A stretch of DNA of 64,000 nt from VMCP01 sp964415065 (GTDB lineage: Bacteria > Bacteroidota > Bacteroidia > NS11-12g > UBA955), in the NCBI GenBank assembly GCA_964415065.1, contig CAYPYX010000007.1, positions 1-64,000 on the forward strand, read 5' to 3'. Position numbers and translations under genes: made by a program. Shown here piece after piece: positions 28,201-36,681 of the stretch (position 1 is the first letter of the stretch; each line of letters opens with the position of its first letter). The notes below the pieces were generated by a model. The model had not been told where the DNA came from, searched no databases, and saw nothing but the letters and a program-made list of their open reading frames with translations.

Positions 28201-28706
28201 CATTAAAGACACCAACTTTGGAAATTGCGGTTAATTGGGACACTTTATACCCAACAAATTATCCTGGATTTGGAACGGTGAATTGGTATTTAAACGGTAT
28301 GAAAATTGGAGTTGGTCAGAAAATCAGAGCTACCCAATTAGGACGTTACAATGCGGTTTTATCTTGGCAAGGCTGCAACAGCGATTCATCTAATACGTTG
28401 ATTTTAAACTCTATAGCAAATAATTTGATCGAAAATTCGGCATTAAAAATTTATCCGAATCCAAGTACAGGCAGAGTCTTTATAGAGTCGCTAGAGAAAT
28501 TAAAGTTCATTAAAATTTACAGTACCGAAGGAAAATTGATACGAAATATTGACTTGAGTATTGAGAATATTTCAGGTGTAGATTTTGCAACTAGAACGGG
28601 TAATCTATATGAGTTACAATTGGCATCTGGTGTTTATTTTGTTGAATTGATTGCGGAAGGATCTAATCCAATCAAAGTAATGTTTGAAAAAATTGTAATT
28701 AAATAA
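25215..28706 (+). CDS. Large secreted VPS10/sortilin-like beta-propeller protein with PKD and T9SS domains
   Basis: 1163 residues. A signal peptide (to about LIAQ) is followed by a long propeller region of about 110-810. It carries repeated Asp-box motifs, for example FKSTDGGKSF, MRSTDGGSSF, ISTNSGNSW and ISVNGGSSW. A PKD-like domain (about 815-905) and an Ig-like stretch follow. The end is a type A T9SS sorting domain (IYPNPSTGRVFIES ... GVYFVELIAEGSNP). Such proteins are often labelled glycosyl hydrolase because of the BNR repeats, but I see no catalytic residues to support that. Binding of extracellular polymer or adhesion is more likely. The 3' end is followed by the unstable repeat and gap region. 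Confidence 0.85.
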   Translation: MKAVHKYTIPFLVYLFLAINTIDLIAQESSISQKQYSKVQKKALKRLSKIELANTPYQKVKQAPLEWWKQDYLATMDPKLGRPTPEVLFSTLEKVNPKMVIDKRATPGTSSNAWQSRGPNNVGGRTRAITWDPNDSKGKKVWAGAVTGGLWYNDDITSSSSSWKSVSDIWSNITVTCIAFDPNNSNIMYVGTGEGFGTTFSTSRGAGIFKSTDGGKSFSLLSASSGFYYVNDILVRNESGSSVVYVASDILFYQGQWNGSVNNIGLMRSTDGGSSFSNVLPKAFTGASYPSAVSDIKLDKNNRIWLGTRANAAFTGSDKGGGRVLYSDNGTNFTEAYKNSNGLAGRVELGISPNNSDTLYALFESGGKADLIIRSFNGGSNWSSITEPVDADQGIPSTDFTRGQGWYDLVMTVNPKNPKELIVGGIDLFISTNSGNSWNQLSKWSNNANLNTLNCPYVHADQHAIVYHSDGKQCLFGSDGGVSYGSNIPNNSWNSSGSIGDRNNGYLVTQFYAGTISQQKSSNFMLAGAQDNGTLGFTNSGINDKYSVSGGDGGYCFISPSSDQKQVVSYVFNNFYATTNAWQSFKEVLKDNNSGKFINPAALDDVNSLLFSGKAAGELYRNNINNDYNSAETVTFGNSGSGSVSAMNWMKLRSGKGRLYVGTDVGKVYYSENSSATAPSFTDISNGINGGNISSVVPLSQSSDTILLTLSNFGINNIYISVNGGSSWSAKDGDLPNLPVWWALQNPKKPQQVLIATELGIFGTDDIWASSVKWLPYNTGMGPVKTMQLQFRPTDYTIMAVTHGRGVYTSDAWSINTPIASFDLSKDSICSAETITILNNSSNNPTKFSWSISPNQNYKFENGTDSSSTHPKISFSVAGKYTIELTAENSDGKNSISKSVLVLESIPLSLQLISSNNSPCVNDTLLLLLNHGNSKMDGLNLSYSWTKNSNLISAANSNALKIIPPLKNNDAFVATATTNYQCASPKSVSSNIVKIALKTPTLEIAVNWDTLYPTNYPGFGTVNWYLNGMKIGVGQKIRATQLGRYNAVLSWQGCNSDSSNTLILNSIANNLIENSALKIYPNPSTGRVFIESLEKLKFIKIYSTEGKLIRNIDLSIENISGVDFATRTGNLYELQLASGVYFVELIAEGSNPIKVMFEKIVIK

Positions 28707-28768
28707 TTGTGATGATGTATTAGCCATGGATTCGGTGGTTAATCTGCAGTTGTTTAACAATAGATCAT

Positions 28769-28823
28769 TGATGGTTTTCACAAATTATTTACTAACGTTT
28801 AGGTTGATTGTTTATGTGAAGTT
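28769..28823 (+). repeat. 55-bp direct repeat, copy 1 (left of gap)
   Basis: Bases 28769-28823 are identical to 28924-28978. The repeat ends exactly at the first N. A diverged copy of the start of the larger unit (GTTGTT..AA ... CAAATTATTTAC) runs from 28749. Confidence 0.9.
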
Positions 28824-28923
28824 NNNNNNNNNNNNNNNNNNNNNNNNNNNNNNNNNNNNNNNNNNNNNNNNNNNNNNNNNNNNNNNNNNNNNNNNNNNNN
28901 NNNNNNNNNNNNNNNNNNNNNNN
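28824..28923. other. Assembly gap (100 N)
   Basis: Exactly 100 N, the conventional placeholder for a gap of unknown size. Both edges carry the same 55 bases, so the two contigs either overlap directly or were broken in a tandem repeat. Confidence 0.98.
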
Positions 28924-28978
28924 TGATGGTTTTCACAAATTATTTACTAACGTTTAGGTTGATTGTTTATGTGAAGTT
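28924..28978 (+). repeat. 55-bp direct repeat, copy 2 (right of gap)
   Basis: Identical to 28769-28823 and begins at the first base after the gap. It is followed by a degenerate further unit at 28976-29018. Confidence 0.9.
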
Positions 28979-29099
28979 GTTCAATGGCAAACATTGATAG
29001 TTATATCAAATTATTTACACATGAATGAATGCATCGGTTGATTTGCTGCTGAGTTGCTTGTATTGTTTGATAATTTACATTATGTTAAATAGAATAGTC

Positions 29100-29137
29100 A
29101 AAAAGAAAGAGGGTCTTTTAAAACCCTCTTTCTTTTT
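29100..29137. terminator. Bidirectional terminator between propeller gene and TPR gene
   Basis: Perfect 15-bp arms (29100-29114 and 29123-29137) with core GAGGGT/ACCCTC and an A-rich/T-rich base. The 8-nt loop is itself partly self-complementary. It is placed 23 bp past the stop of the minus-strand TPR gene. Confidence 0.88.
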
Positions 29138-29160
29138 GTTGGTCAATTATATAAACCGGT

Positions 29161-30672
29161 TTAGAATTGTAAATAACCTGAGCTACTTATTTCCTTTTCG
29201 GAAACTACTTCACCGTTAACTAATATTTGCATAGTTGCAGAACCACCGCCATTAATTCTCACTGATAACGATAACATATCTGTTTTATCAATTACATCAA
29301 AGTCTTTGGTCCAATCACAGTTAACATCTGAAATGGTTGAAACTGTTCCTTGTTTATTTTGGTAAGAAACATCCATTTTTTTAGCATCACCAATTAATCG
29401 ATAGCTAAATTTATCGCCAATTGCCAATGTAACACCTGCTGTAAGGGTTCTAATCTTATCACGTTGTTCAGTTTCACAAGCTTTATCACTTAATTCCATA
29501 CAACAAGTTTTGATACCTTTTGAAATTTCGATTAATTCATCCTTACTGTATTTTGGATTTTCAGAAGCATATTCCAAATAACCGCGAGCTTCTTTCCAAA
29601 GAGCCATCAACTCTTTATCAATCTTAGCTTTAGCTTCACCGCTTGCTTTGGCTTTAGCATCCATTAGCTTTTTAGATTCATGCTTAATCAATGCAACTCC
29701 TAGGTTCCAGTTAGCATCATGATAAAACTCATCCAATTCTCTGGATTTGCGATAATCGATGGTAGCTTCGTCCATTCTTCTCGCTTTTTCATTCAAATAT
29801 CCACGAATCCAGTAGTTTCTTGCAGTTGGGGCATTTTTAATTTGTTCATCGATTTCAATCATCAAATCTGCTTCTCTGTCAATTGCGATATAATAGTTTA
29901 CGAGAACGTTAAAAATATCGTTGTTATTATTACTTTTAACCAATGCTTCTTTGATAACGCGCTTCGCTCCTGCTGTGTCTTTGTTCAACAATAATTCTTT
30001 AGAATAACTCTCAACTAGAATTGCGCTGGGCATTTCAGTTTTCATTAAACCATCTAATATTTGGATACGTTTTACTTTATCGGAATTATTCAATGCAAAA
30101 AAAGCAATACGATCTACAAAGAAGTCGCGTTCAACCTTTTGTCCTTTTAAATTATTGATCATAGAGGTATCCAATTTACCATACATGCTCAATAAGTTCT
30201 GGTAATAGCTTACCAGAGTATCGTAATACAACGCTTTTTTACCTTCAGAAGCACCGTTAGTTAAATCAGAAATATTTTGCGATTCATTAAATGTTGCTGC
30301 GAAAACATTTCCCACCTCAAATTTTGCTTCTTCCAATTCATCGGCCTTCTTTTTCAATGGATTCTCAAAAAAGTTCAAAATAGACTGGCTAGCGATAAAT
30401 CCTGCTTGATGACTAATGGGTGCGATCAGAGGATTACCTCTTTTATCAAATATGCTGCGATAGACTTTAGCTCTAATCAGAAACATTCTTGGCATATTGG
30501 CTGTTTTGGGATTTACTGCCGCTTTGTCTATTTCCTCCTTTGCTATTATTATATCATCTGGAGTACCACTCTCCAATGCAAATTCAGCAGAATTGATTGA
30601 ACGAGTTTGAGAGAACGCATCTGAACTGATTCCCAATCCAATTGCTAAAATTACATAATACAACTTTCTCAT
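29161..30672 (-). CDS. Secreted or periplasmic TPR protein downstream of gyrA
   Basis: 503 residues with a signal peptide (MRKLYYVILAIGLGISSDAFSQ). TPR-like helical pairs run through most of the chain, for example ARNYWIRGYLNEKARRMDEATIDYRKSREL followed by a further repeat. The last 100 residues look beta-rich. There is no enzyme motif. It starts 37 bp after gyrA on the same strand and is probably co-transcribed. Its role is unknown; envelope scaffolding is a guess. Confidence 0.75.
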   Translation of the reverse strand: MRKLYYVILAIGLGISSDAFSQTRSINSAEFALESGTPDDIIIAKEEIDKAAVNPKTANMPRMFLIRAKVYRSIFDKRGNPLIAPISHQAGFIASQSILNFFENPLKKKADELEEAKFEVGNVFAATFNESQNISDLTNGASEGKKALYYDTLVSYYQNLLSMYGKLDTSMINNLKGQKVERDFFVDRIAFFALNNSDKVKRIQILDGLMKTEMPSAILVESYSKELLLNKDTAGAKRVIKEALVKSNNNNDIFNVLVNYYIAIDREADLMIEIDEQIKNAPTARNYWIRGYLNEKARRMDEATIDYRKSRELDEFYHDANWNLGVALIKHESKKLMDAKAKASGEAKAKIDKELMALWKEARGYLEYASENPKYSKDELIEISKGIKTCCMELSDKACETEQRDKIRTLTAGVTLAIGDKFSYRLIGDAKKMDVSYQNKQGTVSTISDVNCDWTKDFDVIDKTDMLSLSVRINGGGSATMQILVNGEVVSEKEISSSGYLQF

Positions 30673-30709
30673 ATTCTTAACTTTAATTTATTTTTTTATT
30701 CCGAATTTC

Positions 30710-33328
30710 TTATTCTTCATTTAGATCTTCGGATTCATTTTCATCAATACTATCATCCGCTTCATTTACATCAGAAATGGTTTCAGGAGCTTCAATAATT
30801 TCTGCATCACCAACAATCACTGCATCTTCCAACTCCCCTTCCATTTCCTCTTCATCATCCTCACGTGGTGTTTTTGCAATATTAGCGATTGCATCCTTTT
30901 CTTTAATGTTAATTAGACGAACCCCTTGTGCTGCTCGACCCATAACTCTTAACTTATCGGTTGCCATTCTGATGGTCATACCGCTCTTGTTAATTATCAT
31001 CAATCCATCTTCATCCGTTACTTCCAAAATACCTACTAGATTTCCAGTTTTCTCAGTTACAGAAATGGTTTTTACACCTTTTCCTCCCCTTCCAGTAACA
31101 CGGTAATCATCTAAATCAGTACGTTTTCCATATCCTTTCTCACTAACAACTAAAATGGTTGTCGCCTTTTTAATAGGATTAACACAAACCATGCCAATTA
31201 CCTCATCGCTATCGTCTTCCAATGTTACACCGCGAACACCAGCAGCTGTTCTTCCCATAGGACGAACTTTGGTCTCTGAAAAACGAATCGCTTTACCTTT
31301 TCTTTTAGCAATTACAATTTCGCTCTCACCATCGGTTAAACATGCTTGCAACAATTCATCTCCATCACGAACGGTAATGGCATTGATACCATTGGCTCTT
31401 GGGCGACTGTAAGCTTCTAACGAAGTCTTTTTAATCACACCATTCTTGGTCACCATAATGATAAAATTATTCTCTAAATATTCAGGATCCTTAAGATTAT
31501 TAATATTCAGATACGCTTTAATTTTATCGTCTGATGGGATGTTGATTACGTTTTGGATAGGCCTTCCTTTTGTCGCTTTCGCACCTTCTGGAATTTCATA
31601 AACTTTTAACCAGAAACATCTTCCTTGTTCTGTAAACAACAATAAATAGTTGTGGGTGCTGGCTACAAATAAATGTTCAACGAAGTCTTCATCTCTATGA
31701 GAAACCCCTCTCATTCCCCGACCACCACGATTTTGTTCTTTGTATTCAGACAAAACCGTACGTTTGATGTATCCTTTATGTGAAATGGTAATTACTACCT
31801 CTTCGTTTGGAATAAGATCTTCGATATTGATTTCTTCGGCATTGAATTCAATTTCGGTTTTACGATCATCGCCAAATTTATTGGAAACCTCAATAGTTTC
31901 ATCTTTGATGATAGACATTCTTAATTCTTTATCGCCTAGGATTTTTTCGTAGTATTCAATTTCCTTCAACACAGCATTGTACTCTTCACGGATTTTATCC
32001 ATTTCAAGTCCAGTTAACCTTTGAAGACGCATATCCAAGATGGCTTTAGATTGAATTTCACTCAATCCAAATTTTTCCATTAAGCCATTTTTCGCTTCTT
32101 CAGGTGTTTGACTCTTTCTAATCAATTCAATTACCGCATCTAAATTGTCAAGTGCAATAATCAAACCCTCCAAAATATGAATTCTTTTTCTTGCTTCACG
32201 AAGTAGATATTCCGTTCTACGAACAACGATTTCGTGGCGATGGTTAACATAATGCTTAATCATATCTTTCAGATTGAGCATTTCTGGCTTACCATGTACA
32301 AGAGCAATATTATTAACAGAGAAACTACTTTGTAATGGAGTGTATTTGTATAATTGATTCAATATGACGTTAGGAATTGCGTCACGTTTTAGTTCAAATA
32401 CAATTCTCATACCCTGTCTACCGCTTTCATCGCGAACAGCCGATATACCTTCAATTACTTTTTCATTGATTAAATCTACTGCTTTTACGATAATTTGAGG
32501 AGGAGAAACTTGATATGGAACCTGAGAAACAACAATCATTTCCTTACCCGATTTTGTAGTTTCGATCTCCGCTTTTCCACGGATCACTACTCTACCTCTA
32601 CCGGTTTCAAATGCATCCCTAATTCCCTCGACACCATAAATAATTGCACCCGTTGGAAAATCTGGTCCTTTTACGTGTTCCATTAAATCCGCTACGGTTA
32701 CATCATTATTATCGATATATGCACAAATCGCTGCGCACACTTCTCTTAGGTTATGAGGTGCCATATTGGTGGCCATACCAACAGCAATTCCGCTAGCTCC
32801 ATTTACCAACAAATTGGGTATTTTCGCTGGCAATACGGTGGGTTCTTCTAAACTTTCGTCGAAATTAGGGCGAAAATCAACGGTTTCTTTATCAATATCC
32901 ACCATCATCTCTTCGGCAATTTTACGAAGACGAGCTTCCGTATAACGCATAGCAGCTGGGGGATCTCCATCAATTGAACCAAAGTTTCCTTGTCCATCCA
33001 CAAACGGATATCTCAAACTCCAGTCTTGAGCCATACGAACCATGGTATCATAAACTGAAGAATCACCGTGCGGATGATATTTACCTAAAACTTCACCTAC
33101 GATACGAGCAGATTTTTTATAAGGACGATTGGAAGCTAAGCCCAATTCTACCATTCCGTACAATACCCTTCTGTGTACCGGCTTCAAACCATCACGCACA
33201 TCGGGAAGTGCTCGGGAAACGATTACCGACATCGAATAATCGATGTAAGCAGTTTTCATTTCATCTTCAATATTAATTGGAATAATTCTTTCTGTGAATT
33301 CTTCGGGATTAAGATTATTTTCTTCCAT
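30710..33328 (-). CDS. gyrA: DNA gyrase subunit A
   Basis: 872 residues. With GyrB it introduces negative supercoils. The active-site Tyr is residue 129 in PPAAMRYTEARL. The quinolone-determining region reads HPHGDSSVYD, so the Ser83 and Asp87 equivalents (residues 90 and 94) are the sensitive forms. The C-terminal pinwheel begins with QNRGGRG, the GyrA-box, which separates gyrase from ParC. A second RGGKG blade motif and an acidic tail follow. The ATG at 33328 has a near-consensus -7 box (CATATTTG) 10 nt upstream. Confidence 0.97.
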   Translation of the reverse strand: MEENNLNPEEFTERIIPINIEDEMKTAYIDYSMSVIVSRALPDVRDGLKPVHRRVLYGMVELGLASNRPYKKSARIVGEVLGKYHPHGDSSVYDTMVRMAQDWSLRYPFVDGQGNFGSIDGDPPAAMRYTEARLRKIAEEMMVDIDKETVDFRPNFDESLEEPTVLPAKIPNLLVNGASGIAVGMATNMAPHNLREVCAAICAYIDNNDVTVADLMEHVKGPDFPTGAIIYGVEGIRDAFETGRGRVVIRGKAEIETTKSGKEMIVVSQVPYQVSPPQIIVKAVDLINEKVIEGISAVRDESGRQGMRIVFELKRDAIPNVILNQLYKYTPLQSSFSVNNIALVHGKPEMLNLKDMIKHYVNHRHEIVVRRTEYLLREARKRIHILEGLIIALDNLDAVIELIRKSQTPEEAKNGLMEKFGLSEIQSKAILDMRLQRLTGLEMDKIREEYNAVLKEIEYYEKILGDKELRMSIIKDETIEVSNKFGDDRKTEIEFNAEEINIEDLIPNEEVVITISHKGYIKRTVLSEYKEQNRGGRGMRGVSHRDEDFVEHLFVASTHNYLLLFTEQGRCFWLKVYEIPEGAKATKGRPIQNVINIPSDDKIKAYLNINNLKDPEYLENNFIIMVTKNGVIKKTSLEAYSRPRANGINAITVRDGDELLQACLTDGESEIVIAKRKGKAIRFSETKVRPMGRTAAGVRGVTLEDDSDEVIGMVCVNPIKKATTILVVSEKGYGKRTDLDDYRVTGRGGKGVKTISVTEKTGNLVGILEVTDEDGLMIINKSGMTIRMATDKLRVMGRAAQGVRLINIKEKDAIANIAKTPREDDEEEMEGELEDAVIVGDAEIIEAPETISDVNEADDSIDENESEDLNEE

Positions 33329-33429
33329 CTTTAAAAATCAAATATGTGCAATTTACTATAAAACAAAGGATTTCTGTCGAAAAATACGGGGATGTTGCCC
33401 ACATTTTTTAGACATATTTTTTCAAAAAA

Positions 33430-33458
33430 AAATGGCGGATCACAACGATCCGCCATTT
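33430..33458 (-). terminator. Terminator after the M16 peptidase gene
   Basis: Perfect 12-bp arms around a 5-nt loop (33430-33441, 33447-33458; core GGCGGATC). On the minus strand it is followed by a run of seven T (33424-33430 as A on plus). It lies 26 bp past the M16 stop and upstream of gyrA. Confidence 0.9.
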
Positions 33459-33484
33459 GTATTAAAATATTAATATTTAACTAC

Positions 33485-36397
33485 TTACTTGTAGTTTTTT
33501 CTATGGTTAGTTTGACCTTTTTTGTAGTATTTAATTTTACCAGATCCATCCTTACCTAGCAATTGAACTTTACCCAATCCCAATTGCTCTAATCTTTTCT
33601 TTAAAAGCAACATATCACCAGCAACAATGATCACCATATTGTCGGTATCCATGTATTTTTTGGCTAGAGCATTGATTTCTTCTTTAGAAATATTTTGAAG
33701 GATTTTTAATTGTTCTTCTGTGTAATTTTCAGGTAGATTTCTTGAAGCCAATTGATTTATAAATCCTGCTTTTTGACCTAAACTCTCATAATCCAAAGCT
33801 TCAGAAGCAATCAAAGCGGATTTCGTAAAATTAAATTCTTCATCCGTAATACCCTTATCTCTGAAATTCTCCAACGTCCAAATAATTTCACTCAAAGCAC
33901 TATCAGTAGCATTAGCTTTGATACTTGCTGAAACTACATAGTAACCTGGCAAATCTTTAAATGAAGAGCTAAATCCTCCATTTATACCGTAAGTCCATGC
34001 TTTATCTTCACGGATTTTCAAATTCAAACGAGAGTTAAAGTTACCAGCTAGGGCGAAGTTCATGATGGTATTTTTGAAGAAATCACCGTTATAATCGTAA
34101 GGCAATGTTCTAAAACCGATGATAATATCACTTTGTTCAGCATCCGCATATTGAACACCGAAAATTTGAGTGGTTTGTAACTCAGGCGCTACAACAGGCT
34201 TGTTCACAACTACGTTCTTGTTGGGTATTTCAGAAACAAATTGAAGTTTTTTAACTGCTGTTTCCTTATTCATTGGGCCTACTACAATACATTTTGCGAC
34301 ATTAGCAGAAATGAACGTTTCATAATACTTTTTGCAATCATTAATACTTACTTTGGCGTAATCATCTGCTGATGTAAAATGTCCGATTGAATTCACATCA
34401 TATCTTAAACGATTAGAAGCATTCATTAAACCAGTTGAGCGACTAGACAAGGAGCTACGAGCACCCTCAACTACACGCTTCATCAATTTATCGTATTCTT
34501 TTTTATCCCAACGAGGTTCTAATAACATTTCTCTTAAAATAGCTAATGATTCATCTAATTTTGATTTATCACAAACTAAAGAAACACTAACACCTGTTGT
34601 ACCAGCAGAAAAAGAAATACTCGCACCTAAACGCTCCAGAGCATTTTCTAATTGTTCAGGAGTTTTATTTTTGGTACCGGCATCCATAATAGAAGCCATC
34701 ATTTCTGCTGTACCCCAAGGGAATGCGGAACCATTTTCATTCAATTTTCCACCTTCGAAGGATAATTGTACCAATACTTTTGAAGTTTCATTAAATTCAG
34801 TACCCCAAATTTCAATTCCATTAGACATTTTCTCTTTGAAAATTTTTGGAACTGAAACGGGTTTGATTTGCGATGGAGTTGGACGAATCGAACGATCGAA
34901 ATTATCAACTACTTTTCTTTCTTTCAAATTAGCGTATTCAATTTCCATTGCATCGCTTTTGAAACTTGCATTGGGATTGAAACTAACGTATTTAGCATTG
35001 GTGTCGTTATCCGATTTCTGAGCCGGTTGAATTTCGATTGTTGAGGAATATTTACCTTTTATGTACTTACGGTAGACACGTAAAATATCTTCGCGAGTAA
35101 TGTTTCTGTAACGAGCCATTTCGTCTTCAATGCCGAATAGTTTTCCTTCAGCATTTTTAAGATCCATGTACCAATATTGACTTAAATAATTGGCTTTATT
35201 ATCTGCACTTTCTAAACCACTACCCATAGAATTTAGGATGTTTTCTTTAGCACGGGTTAAGTCATCATCAGAGAAGTTTACGTATTCAAATGAATCTAAA
35301 ATATTCTTCAATTCATCTTTCAATTTAAACATATTACTCCAAGGATATCCCACCAATGTAAAGCTAAACTCTCCCGCTAATTCATGGTTTGCAGCACTTA
35401 AAGGATTGTTAGATGCTTGTACCTGCAAAGCCGATTCGGTATCTACAAAACGTTTGTATAGCACAGAAGATTTTGTACTTCCCAACAAGTAAGATAATAA
35501 ATCCAACGCCGCATCATCTTCATGATAAGCAGGAACTGATGGATAGGTTATGTACATTAAAGGCAAATAGGCATTGTAATCAGGGTATGATTTAATTCTA
35601 TCTTTCTCTAGTGTAATGGGCTTTAAGCGTTTCTTTTTTACTTCTTTTCCTTTAGGGATGCTACCAAAGTATTTTTCAGTCCATTTAACTACATCGGCAG
35701 TATTTACATCCCCCGAAACGATAACACACGCGTTATTTGGTCCATACCATCTCAAGAAAAAGTTTCTCAAATCCGAACTGTCTGCGCGATTCAAATCATC
35801 TACAAATCCGATTGTTGACCAAGAATATGGATGCTCAGCTGGGTATAATTCCTGGTCTTTAACCTCCATCAAAAAGCCATAAGGAACACCATAACGTTGG
35901 TCTTTTTCATTTTTTACTGTAGAACGTTGAATTTCAAATTTCTTTTGAGTAAAACCTTCAAGGAAGAAACCCATACGATCAGCTTCCATCCACAATGCAG
36001 TTTCTGTAAAATTGGATGGGAATGTTTCGATGTACACGGTTCTGTCACGCGTGGTATTTCCGTTTACTTCACCACCATATTCTTTGATAATTTTAAAATG
36101 TTCTTCATCTGCAACATGCTTAGATCCTTGAAATAACATGTGCTCAAAAAAGTGTGCAAAACCGGATTTTCCCGGTGTTTCACGCGCGGAACCTACGTGA
36201 TAGGTAACGTTTAAGTGAGCCACTGGATCAGAATGATCTTCTGAAACAATTAATGTAAGTCCGTTTGGAAGCACGTACATTTCATACGGAATATTCAACT
36301 TCCCAGGAACAGATTCTACCTTTTCAATCAGAGTCGCTTGCGCATTGACCCAACCTATTGATAGGGATGAAAATAAAACGAAAATTAATTTTTTCAT
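33485..36397 (-). CDS. M16 family zinc metallopeptidase, two-half fusion
   Basis: 970 residues with a signal peptide (to WVNAQ), so periplasmic or outer-membrane associated. The N-terminal half carries the inverted zinc motif HFFEH at residues 82-86 with the downstream Glu in TVKNEKDQRYG, and is catalytic. The C-terminal half (from about 510) has the M16 fold but no HxxEH, and instead shows the substrate-clamping Arg/Tyr segment KAWTYGINGGFSSS. The family (pitrilysin/PqqL-like) degrades peptides inside a clamshell chamber. A consensus promoter and terminator flank the gene, so it is monocistronic. Confidence 0.92.
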   Translation of the reverse strand: MKKLIFVLFSSLSIGWVNAQATLIEKVESVPGKLNIPYEMYVLPNGLTLIVSEDHSDPVAHLNVTYHVGSARETPGKSGFAHFFEHMLFQGSKHVADEEHFKIIKEYGGEVNGNTTRDRTVYIETFPSNFTETALWMEADRMGFFLEGFTQKKFEIQRSTVKNEKDQRYGVPYGFLMEVKDQELYPAEHPYSWSTIGFVDDLNRADSSDLRNFFLRWYGPNNACVIVSGDVNTADVVKWTEKYFGSIPKGKEVKKKRLKPITLEKDRIKSYPDYNAYLPLMYITYPSVPAYHEDDAALDLLSYLLGSTKSSVLYKRFVDTESALQVQASNNPLSAANHELAGEFSFTLVGYPWSNMFKLKDELKNILDSFEYVNFSDDDLTRAKENILNSMGSGLESADNKANYLSQYWYMDLKNAEGKLFGIEDEMARYRNITREDILRVYRKYIKGKYSSTIEIQPAQKSDNDTNAKYVSFNPNASFKSDAMEIEYANLKERKVVDNFDRSIRPTPSQIKPVSVPKIFKEKMSNGIEIWGTEFNETSKVLVQLSFEGGKLNENGSAFPWGTAEMMASIMDAGTKNKTPEQLENALERLGASISFSAGTTGVSVSLVCDKSKLDESLAILREMLLEPRWDKKEYDKLMKRVVEGARSSLSSRSTGLMNASNRLRYDVNSIGHFTSADDYAKVSINDCKKYYETFISANVAKCIVVGPMNKETAVKKLQFVSEIPNKNVVVNKPVVAPELQTTQIFGVQYADAEQSDIIIGFRTLPYDYNGDFFKNTIMNFALAGNFNSRLNLKIREDKAWTYGINGGFSSSFKDLPGYYVVSASIKANATDSALSEIIWTLENFRDKGITDEEFNFTKSALIASEALDYESLGQKAGFINQLASRNLPENYTEEQLKILQNISKEEINALAKKYMDTDNMVIIVAGDMLLLKKRLEQLGLGKVQLLGKDGSGKIKYYKKGQTNHRKNYK

Positions 36398-36404
36398 AAA
36401 AAAA

Positions 36405-36435
36405 CAAAAATACGTTTCTTGATGCCTGTTTCAAA
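36405..36435 (-). promoter_or_regulatory. Full-consensus promoter of the M16 peptidase gene
   Basis: On the minus strand: TTTG (36432-36435), a 19-nt spacer, then TATTTTTG (36405-36412). This fits the Bacteroidota TTTG-N19-21-TAnnTTTG promoter exactly. Only seven bases, all T, separate the box from the ATG at 36397. Confidence 0.75.
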
Positions 36436-36600
36436 ATAACTTAGACGATTGTGCATAATTGATGGACAAAATAACCTAAAATTCAACTTCAAGACGTTCA
36501 ATTTCCTTGGTTTAACCCAGAAAAACGGAAGAATAATGTCATTTTGCACTAAAAATGATAAAATTTAAATCAAAATCATCAATTTTGTGTTAAACAATAC

Positions 36601-36619
36601 TTTAGCAATAGTTGCTAAA
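36601..36619. repeat. Short inverted repeat upstream of the choice-of-anchor V gene
   Basis: Perfect 8-bp arms TTTAGCAA/TTGCTAAA with a 3-nt spacer. It overlaps a near-consensus box TAAAATTG at 36616-36623, about 60 nt before the ATG. It could be an operator or simply a hairpin. I see nothing else in 36436-36681. Confidence 0.4.
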
Positions 36620-36681
36620 ATTGAATTCTTAATATTCTTCAGATCTATTTTACTGATTCTGAAATACGCAAAAAGAAGTAT

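Larger units (their letters stand above)
28707..29160. other. Gene-free region with scaffold gap and degenerate repeats
   Basis: 454 bases without a convincing gene, between the propeller gene (+) and the TPR gene (-). It holds a 100-N gap, an exact 55-bp repeat on each side of it, an imperfect repeat of about 72-bp period, and a long terminator hairpin at its right end. Confidence 0.8.

Noticed and set aside
25215..28706. Glycoside hydrolase activity for the Asp-box propeller protein
   Set aside because: BNR/Asp-box repeats alone do not show catalysis, and no sialidase-type Arg triad or nucleophile could be identified by eye.
28749..29018. Possible CRISPR array at the repeat-flanked gap
   Set aside because: Only two exact 55-bp copies, which end precisely at the N run, plus diverged units. 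There are no regularly spaced short repeats with unique spacers and no cas gene nearby.
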